Source: JBCCEJ01 sp039030335 (GTDB taxonomy: Bacteria > Pseudomonadota > Gammaproteobacteria > HK1). Taken from it: a stretch of 64,000 bases of DNA. The notes beneath the pieces were generated by a model, which searched no databases, had not been told where the DNA came from, and was given only the letters and a program-made list of their open reading frames with translations. The stretch is taken from the NCBI GenBank assembly GCA_039030335.1, contig JBCCEJ010000002.1, positions 62,001-126,000 on the forward strand, given 5' to 3'. Position 1 is the first letter of the stretch. Each line of letters begins with the position of its first letter. The position numbers were made by a program, and so were the translations under genes. Below are positions 34,224-42,253 of the stretch, piece after piece.

Positions 34224-34772
34224 TTACCCAGACGTGAGTACGGAGTCTGGCAATTCTTTGCCTACCTCGCGACGCGGGCCTGACCGCCAGTCGGACCACG
34301 GAATCTCGCGCCCGGGCCAGACCACTTTGCTGAATGGCCACGCGTGCTTGAGCCAATGACCCAGCGTGACCCACACCGCCTGATCGCTCACTTCGGCACC
34401 GCTACGCAGCCAGAAGAACACCTCGGCGTCGAAGGGCTCGATGCGCGGCGGGTAAATGTACAGGCAACCGATGCAGCGGCTAGCCGCAAGTGTCAGGATG
34501 GTGTAGGTAAACCCCTGGCGAAGTTCGAATTCCGCGTAGTGTTCTCTCAGGTCGTTCCCGTTTTCGGCGAGCGTCATGCGCGGTGACGGCCAGTCGTGAT
34601 GGTCGGCAAACACGCTGTGCAGACTCGCCTCGCTGCTCATGACCGCGTCGTAGTCGAGCAGGTTATGGCGAGGGTGCAGAACTTCGAGACGGAAACTCTG
34701 TGTCACGAACAGGCGCGGTGGTACAAAATTTCGCGGCACGAAGTCTGGCGGTGCGAAGTGTGCGGTGGTCAT
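34224..34772 (-). CDS. GNAT-like N-acetyltransferase family protein
   Basis: A 182-residue protein. ETFRLEVL-type opening (TQSFRLEVLHPRHNLLDYDAVMSS), MTLAENGNDLREHYAEFE, a central strand FTYTILTLAASRCIGCLYIYPP and the acceptor-end HWLKHAWPF match a GNAT subgroup seen in many bacteria. The classical Q/RxxGxG/A acetyl-CoA loop is not obvious, so catalytic competence is uncertain. GAGGAG lies about 14 bases before the ATG. It sits downstream of an ABC binding-protein gene, separated by a strong hairpin. Confidence 0.7.
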   Translation of the reverse strand: MTTAHFAPPDFVPRNFVPPRLFVTQSFRLEVLHPRHNLLDYDAVMSSEASLHSVFADHHDWPSPRMTLAENGNDLREHYAEFELRQGFTYTILTLAASRCIGCLYIYPPRIEPFDAEVFFWLRSGAEVSDQAVWVTLGHWLKHAWPFSKVVWPGREIPWSDWRSGPRREVGKELPDSVLTSG

Positions 34773-34868
34773 TCGGAAAATCGGCTCCTCGCGGGCGCGT
34801 TCACGCTGGCGGGTGCGCGGCTCCGACGGTGTCGAAGCTGAAGGCGTGCGGCTGACGATATGTGCGAG

Positions 34869-34896
34869 TCAGGCCGGTCGTTAGCGACCGGCCTGA
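34869..34896 (-). terminator. Perfect 12-base-pair hairpin after the ABC binding-protein gene
   Basis: TCAGGCCGGTCG at 34869-34880 and CGACCGGCCTGA at 34885-34896 form a perfect stem closed by a TTAG tetraloop, 30 bases past the stop of the minus-strand solute-binding gene. No U-tract follows, so it may be a rho-aided terminator or a 3'-end stabiliser that lets the binding protein be made in excess. Confidence 0.6.
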
Positions 34897-34926
34897 TGAT
34901 GGGCATGGCATCACAGGAGGACCGTG

Positions 34927-35715
34927 TCAGTCCTGACCTTGAATGCCCCATTTCTTGTTCAGCTCCTTGAAGAAGCCGGCCTCGTGCTTCATCCGCATCC
35001 AGTTGTTCAGGAAGCTCATCCACACGTAGTCGTTCTGCGGTGCAATGAACGACAGCGGCAGGCTGTTCGCGACTTCCTGAAACGGGATGATCAGCTGCTC
35101 GTGTGTACTCGACAGTTTGCCGGCCTCAAGGCTGCTGGAGATTGTCACATCGACGCGGCCCGCGAGCAGTTCCTGCCAGTCGCGCGCCGGCGACTCGACT
35201 TCTTTCACAGTAGCTTTCGGCAGGCGCAGCTTCACGAAGTCGGCGAACGACGTACCGAGGTTGTAACCGATCGTCACGTCGGGGTTGTTGAGGTCTTCCC
35301 AAGTATTGAATTTGCCAGCGTGCTTTTTGTTCGTGAGCGGCAGGTAACCGGTGCGGCCCCACGGAATCGTATAGCCGGCCGCCTTGGCGCGCGATACGGT
35401 CATGGATGTGCCCGTCATGACGATGTCGTATTTGCCAGCGACGACGCCGTTGATAAGCGTTTTCCAGTCCGTGGGCACGAATTCGATTTCGACGCCCATG
35501 TCTTTAGCGAGCTGTCTCGCCGCATCGATCTGGTGCCCTCGGTACTCTTTGGTTTCCGGGTCCTTGAACGACATCGGGTTGAAGTCGCCCGTGGTGCCGA
35601 CCCGTACTTTGCCGTCGTCCAGCACGCGGTGCAGGATCGATCGGTCGGCGGCCGATACCGCTGCATTCGCCATCATCATGGTCGCCAGTGCGGCAACCGC
35701 AAGTAGTCTTTTCAT
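34927..35715 (-). CDS. Amino-acid-type ABC transporter substrate-binding protein
   Basis: A 262-residue family 3 (SBP_bac_3) periplasmic protein. Signal peptide KRLLAVAALATMMMANAAVSAAD, then VLDDGKVRVGTTGDFNPMSFKDP, GHQIDAARQLAKDMGVEIEFVP, and the ligand-site GVVAGKYDIVMTGTSMTVSRAK. The ATG at 35713-35715 starts directly at the signal peptide; a longer frame upstream is not family-like. It probably feeds the divergently oriented permease and ATPase at 37322-38875. It follows the Rieske oxygenase gene by 108 bases on the same strand. Confidence 0.93.
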   Translation of the reverse strand: MKRLLAVAALATMMMANAAVSAADRSILHRVLDDGKVRVGTTGDFNPMSFKDPETKEYRGHQIDAARQLAKDMGVEIEFVPTDWKTLINGVVAGKYDIVMTGTSMTVSRAKAAGYTIPWGRTGYLPLTNKKHAGKFNTWEDLNNPDVTIGYNLGTSFADFVKLRLPKATVKEVESPARDWQELLAGRVDVTISSSLEAGKLSSTHEQLIIPFQEVANSLPLSFIAPQNDYVWMSFLNNWMRMKHEAGFFKELNKKWGIQGQD

Positions 35716-35823
35716 CGTCAGCTCATTCCCCAGTTGTTCGTCCGATCCGAAGAGGCCGGTACGTGTGCGCAAAGATAGCCCGCGGGCCGTGTTGGCGTCG
35801 AGCGAGCGTCAAACCGGACCGCC

Positions 35824-37158
35824 TCAGGCCGGCTCCCCGGTCACGCGGTCCCAGATGAACCGCTCGCGTTCCGCCTGAGATAGGCGATCGGATTCCAGGA
35901 TGACATCGGCTACCCGCAAGCCGTGTTCGCGCATCGTCTCCAGCGACGGCGCGTCGTCATGCGTCCACGGCGTTACCGTGTCCTGGCAGTACGTCGGGAC
36001 GTGCGGCAGGCCGTGATAGTCCGGCTGTGGCGGTTCGTTGCCGGCTTCCAGAGCGCGCACGTGCTCGCGCAACAGTGCCCGAAGCCGTGCGACACCGGCG
36101 TCGGACGAAGCCCGGTTCTCGAGCGCATGGATAGCGATCGGCCGTTGCGATACCTGCGCCTCGTAGTCACCCGGAAACCGCTGTGATTCTTCGTAACTGC
36201 GTTCGACGGCGGTTTGACCGACGAAGTCGATCGACTCCTTGCCGACTTCATCCGGCCGGTCTTTACCCTGCGGATCCAGGGCTGTGGAGAAGAACCGCCA
36301 CCCGATAGTGATCGTATGGGTGTTGTCTACCGGCACCATCCAACGCAGGATCGCCACGCGCTGGAAGCTCTTGTCGGTATCGGCTTCCTCCCAAATGGCG
36401 CCGGTCTGGTTGCCGTTCGGCAAGATAGAGTCGGTTGTCCGCGTCCACAGCCGTGCACCAATATGGCGTGTTTGTACATTGAACATGCCGAGCGGCGTGC
36501 GGCGGTAGTCGATGACCTGGTCGACACCCGACGCCGCACCGAACTGCACCCCGCTCGACCTTGCATGTAGATGCAATACGTGGATCGGGTCCTGCGTGTT
36601 TTCGTACACCTGCAACCAGTTACACGGCGTCATAATGGAAAAAGGTTTGGAAACCGTGCCCGGCATGTACTCCGTGTCGAACGTCGGCAGCTCGGGCGTC
36701 AGCTCTGGCGGCCCTAGGTAGGCGAACAGCAAACCGTTGCGTTCGCGCACCGGGTAGGCACCCTGCACCACGCGTTTGCAGATCGGGCTGTTCTCCGGTT
36801 CCGAACCGGCGCGGATGATCGTGCCATCGATATCGAAGTGCCATCCGTGGTAGCAGCAGACAATACCGCGCTCGGCCGGAATCCCGTATTCGAGCGATGC
36901 GCCGCGGTGCGCGCAGTGTCGATGCAGCAGACCCACGCGGTTCGCCTGATCGCGAAACAGTACGAGCTCTTCGCCGAGTATCTTGACCAGCAGCGGCAAC
37001 TCACCGAGTTCCGCAGTCATGGCGACCGGTTGCCAGTAGCGGCGCAGATATTCGCCGCACGGCGTGCCGGGCAGCACGTGCGTGAGTTCGGGATCTTCTG
37101 ACCCTATGGGCTGGCGATAGTAACCCTGAAACCCGGGCGGCCGGTTCGGAAGTGACAT
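35824..37158 (-). CDS. Rieske non-haem iron oxygenase, alpha subunit
   Basis: A 444-residue ring-hydroxylating-type oxygenase. The Rieske [2Fe-2S] ligands are the CxH in LLHRHCAHRGASLEYG and CxxH in VCCYHGWHFDIDGT, around residues 78-105. The mononuclear iron triad is in NTQDPIHVLHLHA (His pair spaced HxxxxH) near 190, with the third ligand expected further on. Start ATG 37156-37158 has GGAGAG upstream; the longer open frame overlaps the divergent ABC gene's leader. No ferredoxin or reductase gene lies nearby, so electron donors must come from elsewhere. It is flanked by the binding protein and divergent ABC genes, suggesting oxidation of the imported compound. Confidence 0.92.
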   Translation of the reverse strand: MSLPNRPPGFQGYYRQPIGSEDPELTHVLPGTPCGEYLRRYWQPVAMTAELGELPLLVKILGEELVLFRDQANRVGLLHRHCAHRGASLEYGIPAERGIVCCYHGWHFDIDGTIIRAGSEPENSPICKRVVQGAYPVRERNGLLFAYLGPPELTPELPTFDTEYMPGTVSKPFSIMTPCNWLQVYENTQDPIHVLHLHARSSGVQFGAASGVDQVIDYRRTPLGMFNVQTRHIGARLWTRTTDSILPNGNQTGAIWEEADTDKSFQRVAILRWMVPVDNTHTITIGWRFFSTALDPQGKDRPDEVGKESIDFVGQTAVERSYEESQRFPGDYEAQVSQRPIAIHALENRASSDAGVARLRALLREHVRALEAGNEPPQPDYHGLPHVPTYCQDTVTPWTHDDAPSLETMREHGLRVADVILESDRLSQAERERFIWDRVTGEPA

Positions 37159-37321
37159 CAGCTCTCTCTCCGCAGTCGCGGCCAGGCTGGAATGCACCCC
37201 TGCATTCGTCTGAGGAGCCCGGCAGACTCGATCGAATTCTGCCAGAATCGGATACGAAACCAGAGCGGCTGGCTGACTTGGGGCGTAGCTGGCGGCGTAA
37301 GCCGGAGGTGATGCGACCATC

Positions 37322-38077
37322 GTGGTCGAAGAGCGGAGTGGCAACGCGGCCATCTGTCTGGAGGCCGTCAACAAGTGGTTCGGAGATCTGCACGTACTGC
37401 GAGACGTGAGCTTGAGCGTGCAGTCCGGCGAACGTGTCGTGGTCTGCGGGCCGTCAGGGTCTGGCAAGTCGACGATGATCCGTTGCATCAACCGGCTGGA
37501 GCGGCACGATTCTGGCCGGGTGGCGGTGAACGGCGTAGACCTCGACGAATCGACGCGCAATATCCAGACCGTCCGGCGTGGTGTCGGGATGGTCTTTCAG
37601 CAGTTCAATCTGTTCCCGCACCTGAGCGTGCTACGCAATCTGACACTCGCGCCGATGCGCACGCTGAAGCTGTCGAAGGCAGCGGCCGAAGAGCGTGCGA
37701 TGGCGTATCTGGAACGCGTGCGCATTCCCGAACAGGCGCACAAGTTTCCGCGCCAGCTCTCTGGCGGGCAGCAGCAGCGTGTCGCGATCGCGCGTAGCCT
37801 CTGCATGGAACCGAGCATCATGCTGTTCGATGAGCCAACCTCGGCGCTGGACCCCGAGATGATCTCGGAAGTGCTGGACACCATGATCGAACTCGCCGAG
37901 AACGGTATGACGATGGTATGCGTGACGCATGAAATGGGATTCGCACGCCGGGTCGCTGATCAGGTGGTGTTCATGGACGAAGGTTCAATCGTCGAAAGTG
38001 CGCCGCCAGGAGAGTTCTTTTCAACCCCTCGCAGCGAGCGTACCCGCACGTTTCTGAGCCAGATTCTGGCGCACTGA
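37322..38077 (+). CDS. Polar amino-acid-type ABC transporter ATP-binding protein (GlnQ-like)
   Basis: A 251-residue ATPase with Walker A GPSGSGKST near residue 46, Q-loop VFQQFNLFPHLSVL, signature RQLSGGQQQRVAIARSL near 143, Walker B IMLFDEPTSALDPE near 165 and switch His in VCVTHEMGFA. This is the GlnQ/HisP/PAAT branch. It starts with GTG 37322-37324 after GGAGGTGA. The permease gene begins 18 bases after its stop, and it probably works with the solute-binding protein encoded beyond the Rieske gene. Confidence 0.95.
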   Translation: MVEERSGNAAICLEAVNKWFGDLHVLRDVSLSVQSGERVVVCGPSGSGKSTMIRCINRLERHDSGRVAVNGVDLDESTRNIQTVRRGVGMVFQQFNLFPHLSVLRNLTLAPMRTLKLSKAAAEERAMAYLERVRIPEQAHKFPRQLSGGQQQRVAIARSLCMEPSIMLFDEPTSALDPEMISEVLDTMIELAENGMTMVCVTHEMGFARRVADQVVFMDEGSIVESAPPGEFFSTPRSERTRTFLSQILAH

Positions 38078-38095
38078 TAACGAGAGACGTAGGCC

Positions 38096-38875
38096 ATGCG
38101 TTGGATGAAACTGCTTCTCGCTGTCGGGCTGAGCCTGCTCTTGGCCGGCTGCGCGAGCTCCGACAAATGGGGCTGGTACGTCATCAGCCCGGCGACCAAG
38201 CGCGGGCGCATCAACATCGAGTTTCTACTTTCCGGTGTGGGCTGGACCATCGGAATCACCATCTGCTGCGTGATCCTGTCGGTGGTACTCGGTTTTGTGC
38301 TTTATTCGCTGCACCTGAGCGGCAACCGCTGGTTGAGTTTTCTATACCGCGGCATCGTCGAAGTGTTGCGGTCGATCCCACCACTCGTCTCGATCCTGTG
38401 GGTATATTACGGCCTCCCCGTCCTGGCCGGTGTCGACTTCAATCCGTTTGTGTCAGGCACCGTGGCGTTGTCGCTCTACGGCGCCGCTTTCATGGCGGAG
38501 ATCTATCGCGGCGGCGTGCAGTCGATCGAGCGCGGACAGTTCGAGGCGGCTGACAGCCTGGCGCTGTCGACCATCGACAAGTTGCGCTATGTGATCTTGC
38601 CGCAGGCGCTGCGTCGATCGTTGCCGGCGATGGGCAACCAGTTCGTCATCATGCTGAAGATGTCATCGCTGGTGTCTGTCATTGGCTTGAGCGAGGTGGT
38701 GCGCCGGGCCAATGAACTCGCTGTGACGGAATACCGTCCGCTCGAAATATACACATTCCTGGTATTGGAATACCTGGTGCTGGTGCTGGCATTGTCCGCC
38801 CTGGTGCGTTGGGTGGAACGGAAACTCGGCGCCGACGAGCACGATCCAGCCGCGGCCGCGCGCCCGGGCCAGTAG
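38096..38875 (+). CDS. Amino-acid ABC transporter permease with an N-terminal lipobox
   Basis: A 259-residue HisM/GlnP-type permease. IEFLLSGVGWTIGITICCVILSVV begins the standard permease domain near residue 41, EVLRSIPPLVSILWVYYGLP and the ATPase-contacting EAADSLALSTIDKLRYVILPQALRRSLPAMGNQF (EAA loop, with Ala where Gly is usual) follow. Unusually, the first 20 residues form a lipoprotein signal peptide: KLLLAVGLSLLLAGCASS, with Cys19 in an LAGC lipobox. The mature protein would be a lipidated permease or the segment is an extra uncleaved helix. It follows the ATPase gene by 18 bases. Confidence 0.92.
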   Translation: MRWMKLLLAVGLSLLLAGCASSDKWGWYVISPATKRGRINIEFLLSGVGWTIGITICCVILSVVLGFVLYSLHLSGNRWLSFLYRGIVEVLRSIPPLVSILWVYYGLPVLAGVDFNPFVSGTVALSLYGAAFMAEIYRGGVQSIERGQFEAADSLALSTIDKLRYVILPQALRRSLPAMGNQFVIMLKMSSLVSVIGLSEVVRRANELAVTEYRPLEIYTFLVLEYLVLVLALSALVRWVERKLGADEHDPAAAARPGQ

Positions 38876-38942
38876 CGGTGTCCGCTCGGCACGGCGGATA
38901 CCTTACGCTTTCGCCGGCTGCACCGCGTTCAGAACGGAGTTC

Positions 38943-39527
38943 TTATTCGGAGTAGTAACCGATCGTGTCACCCGCCAGTGTCACACCGAGGCCGTTCAAG
39001 AGCCGGTTCGAGTAGTTGAAATAGGCACAGACCTGATTGACTTCGAGAATGTCGGCATCGCTGGCACCACCCTCGCGCGCCTCGGCCAGATCGGCCTCCG
39101 CCATGTCGCCAGGCGCGGTTGTCAGCTTGGCTGCATAGCGCAGCAAACCGAGTTCCTTACCGCCGAATTCGCGCTCCGGCGCGCGCGCCTCGAACGCCGC
39201 ATAAACCGCGTCAGCCCGGGCGTCATCGGCCATCAGCCGGCGCGCATTCATGAAGTGATGAGTCAGAGAATATTCGCATCCATTGAGCATGCTGACGTAG
39301 GCGGCCACACATTCGAGGAAGGCGAGCGGTTGTTCCACGTCTTCGTGGTGCAAAATACTGCGGTACAGCACAACGTGCCCGTGCATCGTTTCGGGGCGGA
39401 GGCTGTGCACCTTCATGACGTTGTCGACAGTGCCGTGCGGTGTTTTGACGACGTCGTACAGTTCTTTCAGGCGACCGCCGGCGACGGGCGGTTCAATAAT
39501 CTCGATCCAGGCATTGCGTTCGCTCAC
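38943..39527 (-). CDS. AhpD/carboxymuconolactone decarboxylase-like peroxidase-related protein
   Basis: A 194-residue helical protein of the peroxidase-related (CMD) group. The active-site segment is AYVSMLNGCEYSLTHHFMNAR near residues 75-95: the first Cys of the CxxC pair is kept but the second is Ser, and the His pair follows. LLRYAAKLTTAP and the terminal VCAYFNYSNRLLNGLGV are typical. A GTG start has AGGA 9 bases upstream. Loss of the second Cys argues against classical disulfide peroxidase chemistry. It is convergent with the ABC permease. Confidence 0.85.
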   Translation of the reverse strand: MSERNAWIEIIEPPVAGGRLKELYDVVKTPHGTVDNVMKVHSLRPETMHGHVVLYRSILHHEDVEQPLAFLECVAAYVSMLNGCEYSLTHHFMNARRLMADDARADAVYAAFEARAPEREFGGKELGLLRYAAKLTTAPGDMAEADLAEAREGGASDADILEVNQVCAYFNYSNRLLNGLGVTLAGDTIGYYSE

Positions 39528-39773
39528 GAGCCGTGTTCCTGTGTGATTTGATTTCGGTCCATATCAGTCGCGCGATGGGCGCGAGACTCCGGCGCGTAGG
39601 CCGGCGCCAGTGTTGGTTTAGCGATTCCAGATGATCTCCGAGAACCGCGATCTTGCAAGCCATCGGTTGCAGACGCAAAACACACGCCGGCAGCTGTTCG
39701 GCAGGCTTCACCACACCCCTGGCTCCGCACTCAGTCGCGCAATGAGGTCAGGCAAACCGAATACGGCTTTGGC

Positions 39774-40760
39774 ATGAAGATTTTAGTGACCGGCAGCAGC
39801 GGCCACCTCGGCGAGGCACTGATGCGGGAATTGCCCGGCCTCGGCCACGAAGTCGTCGGCATCGACGTGCTGCACTCGCCTTTTACCACGCGTGTTGGAT
39901 CCGTGACGGATGCCGGGTTTGTTGGTGATGTCATGCGCGGCGTGGAGGTCGTGTTGCATACGGCGACGCTGCACAAACCCCACGTCGCCACGCACCCGGC
40001 GCAGGCGTTTGTAGACGTGAATATCAGCGGCACCCTGACGCTGCTGGAAGCGGCCGTGGCGAACGGCGTCAATGCGTTCGTATTCAGTAGTACGACGAGC
40101 GTGTTCGGTCGTGCGATGGTCCCGGCGGACGACGCGCCCGCGCAATGGGTCACCGAAGCGTTGCAGCCGATCCCCAGGAACATCTACGGCGTGACGAAGT
40201 TGGCCGCCGAGAATCTCTGCGAACTCTACTGGCAGCGGTATCAGTTGCCGACGGTTGTGCTGCGGTTATCGCGCTTTTTTCTCGAAGATGACGACGACCG
40301 AACTGCGCGCGAGGCGTTTGAAAGTGACAACCTGAAGCTGGTCGAGATGCTCTACAGAAGGGTAGATATCGAAGATGCGGTGCGTGCCAACATATGCGCC
40401 TACGAACGCGCCGCGGGTCTCGGTTTCACACGTTGTATCATCAGCGCGACAACACCATTCGAACCGGACGACACGAGCGCCTTGAACGGCCGCGCCGCCG
40501 AGGTCGTGAGTCGCCGGTCACCTGGCTATGAGCGTCTGTTCGCGGCGCGCGGATGGCGGATGCCGAACCGTATCGGGCGGGTCTATGACAACGCGCACGC
40601 GCGGCGTGCGCTCGGATGGGCACCGGCGTATTCGTTCGAGTCGGCCGTGGCACGACTACGCGCTGGGTGCGACTACCGGAGCGCGTTGTCGCTTGCGGTC
40701 GGCAAGAAGCCTTATCACGCGCAGACCTTCGAGGAAGGACCGTATCCTGTCGACCCCTAA
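39774..40760 (+). CDS. NAD(P)-dependent epimerase/dehydratase (extended SDR)
   Basis: A 328-residue extended SDR. GxxGxxG is VTGSSGHLGEAL at residues 5-16, an FVFSSTTSVFG stretch supplies the catalytic Ser/Thr, and NIYGVTKLAAENLCELY supplies Tyr and Lys (YGVTK) near residue 142. DIEDAVRANICAYERA and VYDNAHARRALGWAP are usual for the family. The ribosome-binding site is weak. Probable role in sugar-nucleotide or other hydroxyl/keto conversion; substrate unknown. Confidence 0.88.
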   Translation: MKILVTGSSGHLGEALMRELPGLGHEVVGIDVLHSPFTTRVGSVTDAGFVGDVMRGVEVVLHTATLHKPHVATHPAQAFVDVNISGTLTLLEAAVANGVNAFVFSSTTSVFGRAMVPADDAPAQWVTEALQPIPRNIYGVTKLAAENLCELYWQRYQLPTVVLRLSRFFLEDDDDRTAREAFESDNLKLVEMLYRRVDIEDAVRANICAYERAAGLGFTRCIISATTPFEPDDTSALNGRAAEVVSRRSPGYERLFAARGWRMPNRIGRVYDNAHARRALGWAPAYSFESAVARLRAGCDYRSALSLAVGKKPYHAQTFEEGPYPVDP

Positions 40761-40952
40761 CCGGATCCTGAAAAAGTAAATCCGGTACTGGTTCAGCATA
40801 TCGATTGCGCCACATCTGCAACCGGCTGACGGGAAACAAGCGCTTGCGCGCCCATGTCTGCGGCGATATCGCCGTGTACCGTATCGCAGGCTGTTTTCCA
40901 GCAGCCCGCTGGCGCCTGGCGCGTGCCCCGGCCGCAATACCGGATGTGGGCT
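40761..40952. other. Gap between convergent epimerase and PhyH genes
   Basis: 192 bases with no supported gene. It contains a short inverted repeat, CCGGAT at 40761-40766 with ATCCGG at 40780-40785, immediately after the epimerase stop, and a CCAGC/GCTGG stem further on. Either might contribute to termination; neither has a T-tract. Confidence 0.35.
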
Positions 40953-42134
40953 TCAGATGGCCAGGTCGTGTACGTTGTAATCGTGGATGTAGCGGTCGAA
41001 GTTGCCGGCGTCGAAGCGGAACTCATGCTCCCGGCCTGCAAACGGTGCGTATTGGAAACGCTGCTCGTCGGGGAACTGCTGCGCCCGCGCATCGATCGCA
41101 ACCGGGATCACGGTCGAACGGCGGAAGACCCGCTCCTCGCCGTAGATTTCGTCTGACTCTACGGCGAGGGCCGCCCTGGCGCCCAGCACCGAAGTGCGCC
41201 GGTGAAATCCGAACGTCAGCGAGACCCGCAGGTCAGCGGAACTGTTGGCGAAAGAACCGTGCAAAAGCTGCCGGTTCACGATCGTGACATCCCCCGGCGC
41301 GCACTGCAGCGGCACGGCCGTCGGCAACATATCGGAGCCGCCGTGTTCGGCGATCATGGCCTTGATGTCGATCCGACCCAGTTTGTGGGTGCCGGGTACG
41401 ACCCACAGGCAGTTGCCCAGCGATGCGCCGAACAGCTGCACCTGAAAGTTGAAGCCGTGAATGCCCGGATCCCAGTTCGGTGACTGCCAGTGCGTGACGC
41501 CGTCCTGATGCCATGAGACGGAAGCGCCGAGCCCGGGCTGTTTGACGAAGATCGCGTCGTTGAATGGGACGAAGTCGGTACCGTTGATCGATTGTGCAAC
41601 GGACAGCAGATCGTGGTGCCCGTAGAGGCGCAGGCCCGAGGGCATCGCTTCGCACATCGCGTACATGACGAACACCACGTACTCCGGCGCGCTGTCGGCG
41701 GCGCGAGGTTGCGTCATCTGGTGTGGATGCCGGCCGCCGAGCAGGTTGGTTCCGCCCCACGGATCGGATAATGGCCGGGCCAGCCGGTAGGGACACCGCT
41801 GGTAGTCGAGACCGAGCGCGGGCCGGCCAGCGGCATCCACTTCGGCTCCGGGACGCACGGGCGCCCGTTCGATCATGTTCAGCGCATCGGCCTGCAGCGC
41901 GGCGATCTCGTCAGCGTCGATGACCTGTTCGAAGACGTAGAAGCCGTGCTCCAGGAACGCCTCGTGGATGGCGGCATCGAGCCGGCCGGCCCCATCGAGT
42001 TTTAACGGGCCGCGATTGCCAAGAGCCAGCGCCCGTTCGGCGCCAGCCCGCTGATATTCCGCAAGCCCGGCCGCATGCGCCGATGCGCTGGGACCCTGCG
42101 CGCCGTTACCGATGGTGTCTGCTGCTGCGCTCAT
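40953..42134 (-). CDS. Phytanoyl-CoA dioxygenase (PhyH) family oxygenase
   Basis: A 393-residue Fe(II)/2-oxoglutarate oxygenase. The iron HxD is in SVSWHQDGVTHW near residue 210, the distal His in RQLLHGSFANSSADLRVSLTF with the 2OG-binding Arg in the same stretch, near 300. The PhyH start region FLEHGFYVFEQVIDADEIAALQ fits. It begins with ATG after AGGAGAT. The C-terminal ~90 residues (EIYGEERVFRRSTV on) are an extension beyond the core jelly roll. It is downstream of a thiamine-diphosphate enzyme, separated by a strong hairpin. Substrate unknown. Confidence 0.9.
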   Translation of the reverse strand: MSAAADTIGNGAQGPSASAHAAGLAEYQRAGAERALALGNRGPLKLDGAGRLDAAIHEAFLEHGFYVFEQVIDADEIAALQADALNMIERAPVRPGAEVDAAGRPALGLDYQRCPYRLARPLSDPWGGTNLLGGRHPHQMTQPRAADSAPEYVVFVMYAMCEAMPSGLRLYGHHDLLSVAQSINGTDFVPFNDAIFVKQPGLGASVSWHQDGVTHWQSPNWDPGIHGFNFQVQLFGASLGNCLWVVPGTHKLGRIDIKAMIAEHGGSDMLPTAVPLQCAPGDVTIVNRQLLHGSFANSSADLRVSLTFGFHRRTSVLGARAALAVESDEIYGEERVFRRSTVIPVAIDARAQQFPDEQRFQYAPFAGREHEFRFDAGNFDRYIHDYNVHDLAI

Positions 42135-42177
42135 CGTTGCCCGATCTCCTGAATCGCTCGCTTAACAGCATAAACGT

Positions 42178-42214
42178 CGGTCGGGGGCGACGCACGTCGC
42201 CCTGTCGCCGACCG
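42178..42214 (-). terminator. Two-part hairpin downstream of the ThDP enzyme gene
   Basis: CGGTCGG (42178-42184) pairs with CCGACCG (42208-42214), and inside it GGGCGAC (42185-42191) pairs with GTCGCCC (42196-42202) around GCAC, leaving a 5-base bulge. Both stems are perfect 7-mers. On the minus strand the hairpin is followed by ACGTTTATG, a weak T-run, so an intrinsic terminator for the ThDP enzyme gene is plausible. Confidence 0.5.
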
Positions 42215-42253
42215 CGGCGCTGCTGGCAACGGGCTTGCTGAGCAACGCGTGGG

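Noticed and set aside
37159..37560. Upstream extension of the Rieske oxygenase frame
   Set aside because: Overlaps the divergent ATPase gene on the other strand; a good ribosome-binding site precedes ATG 37158.
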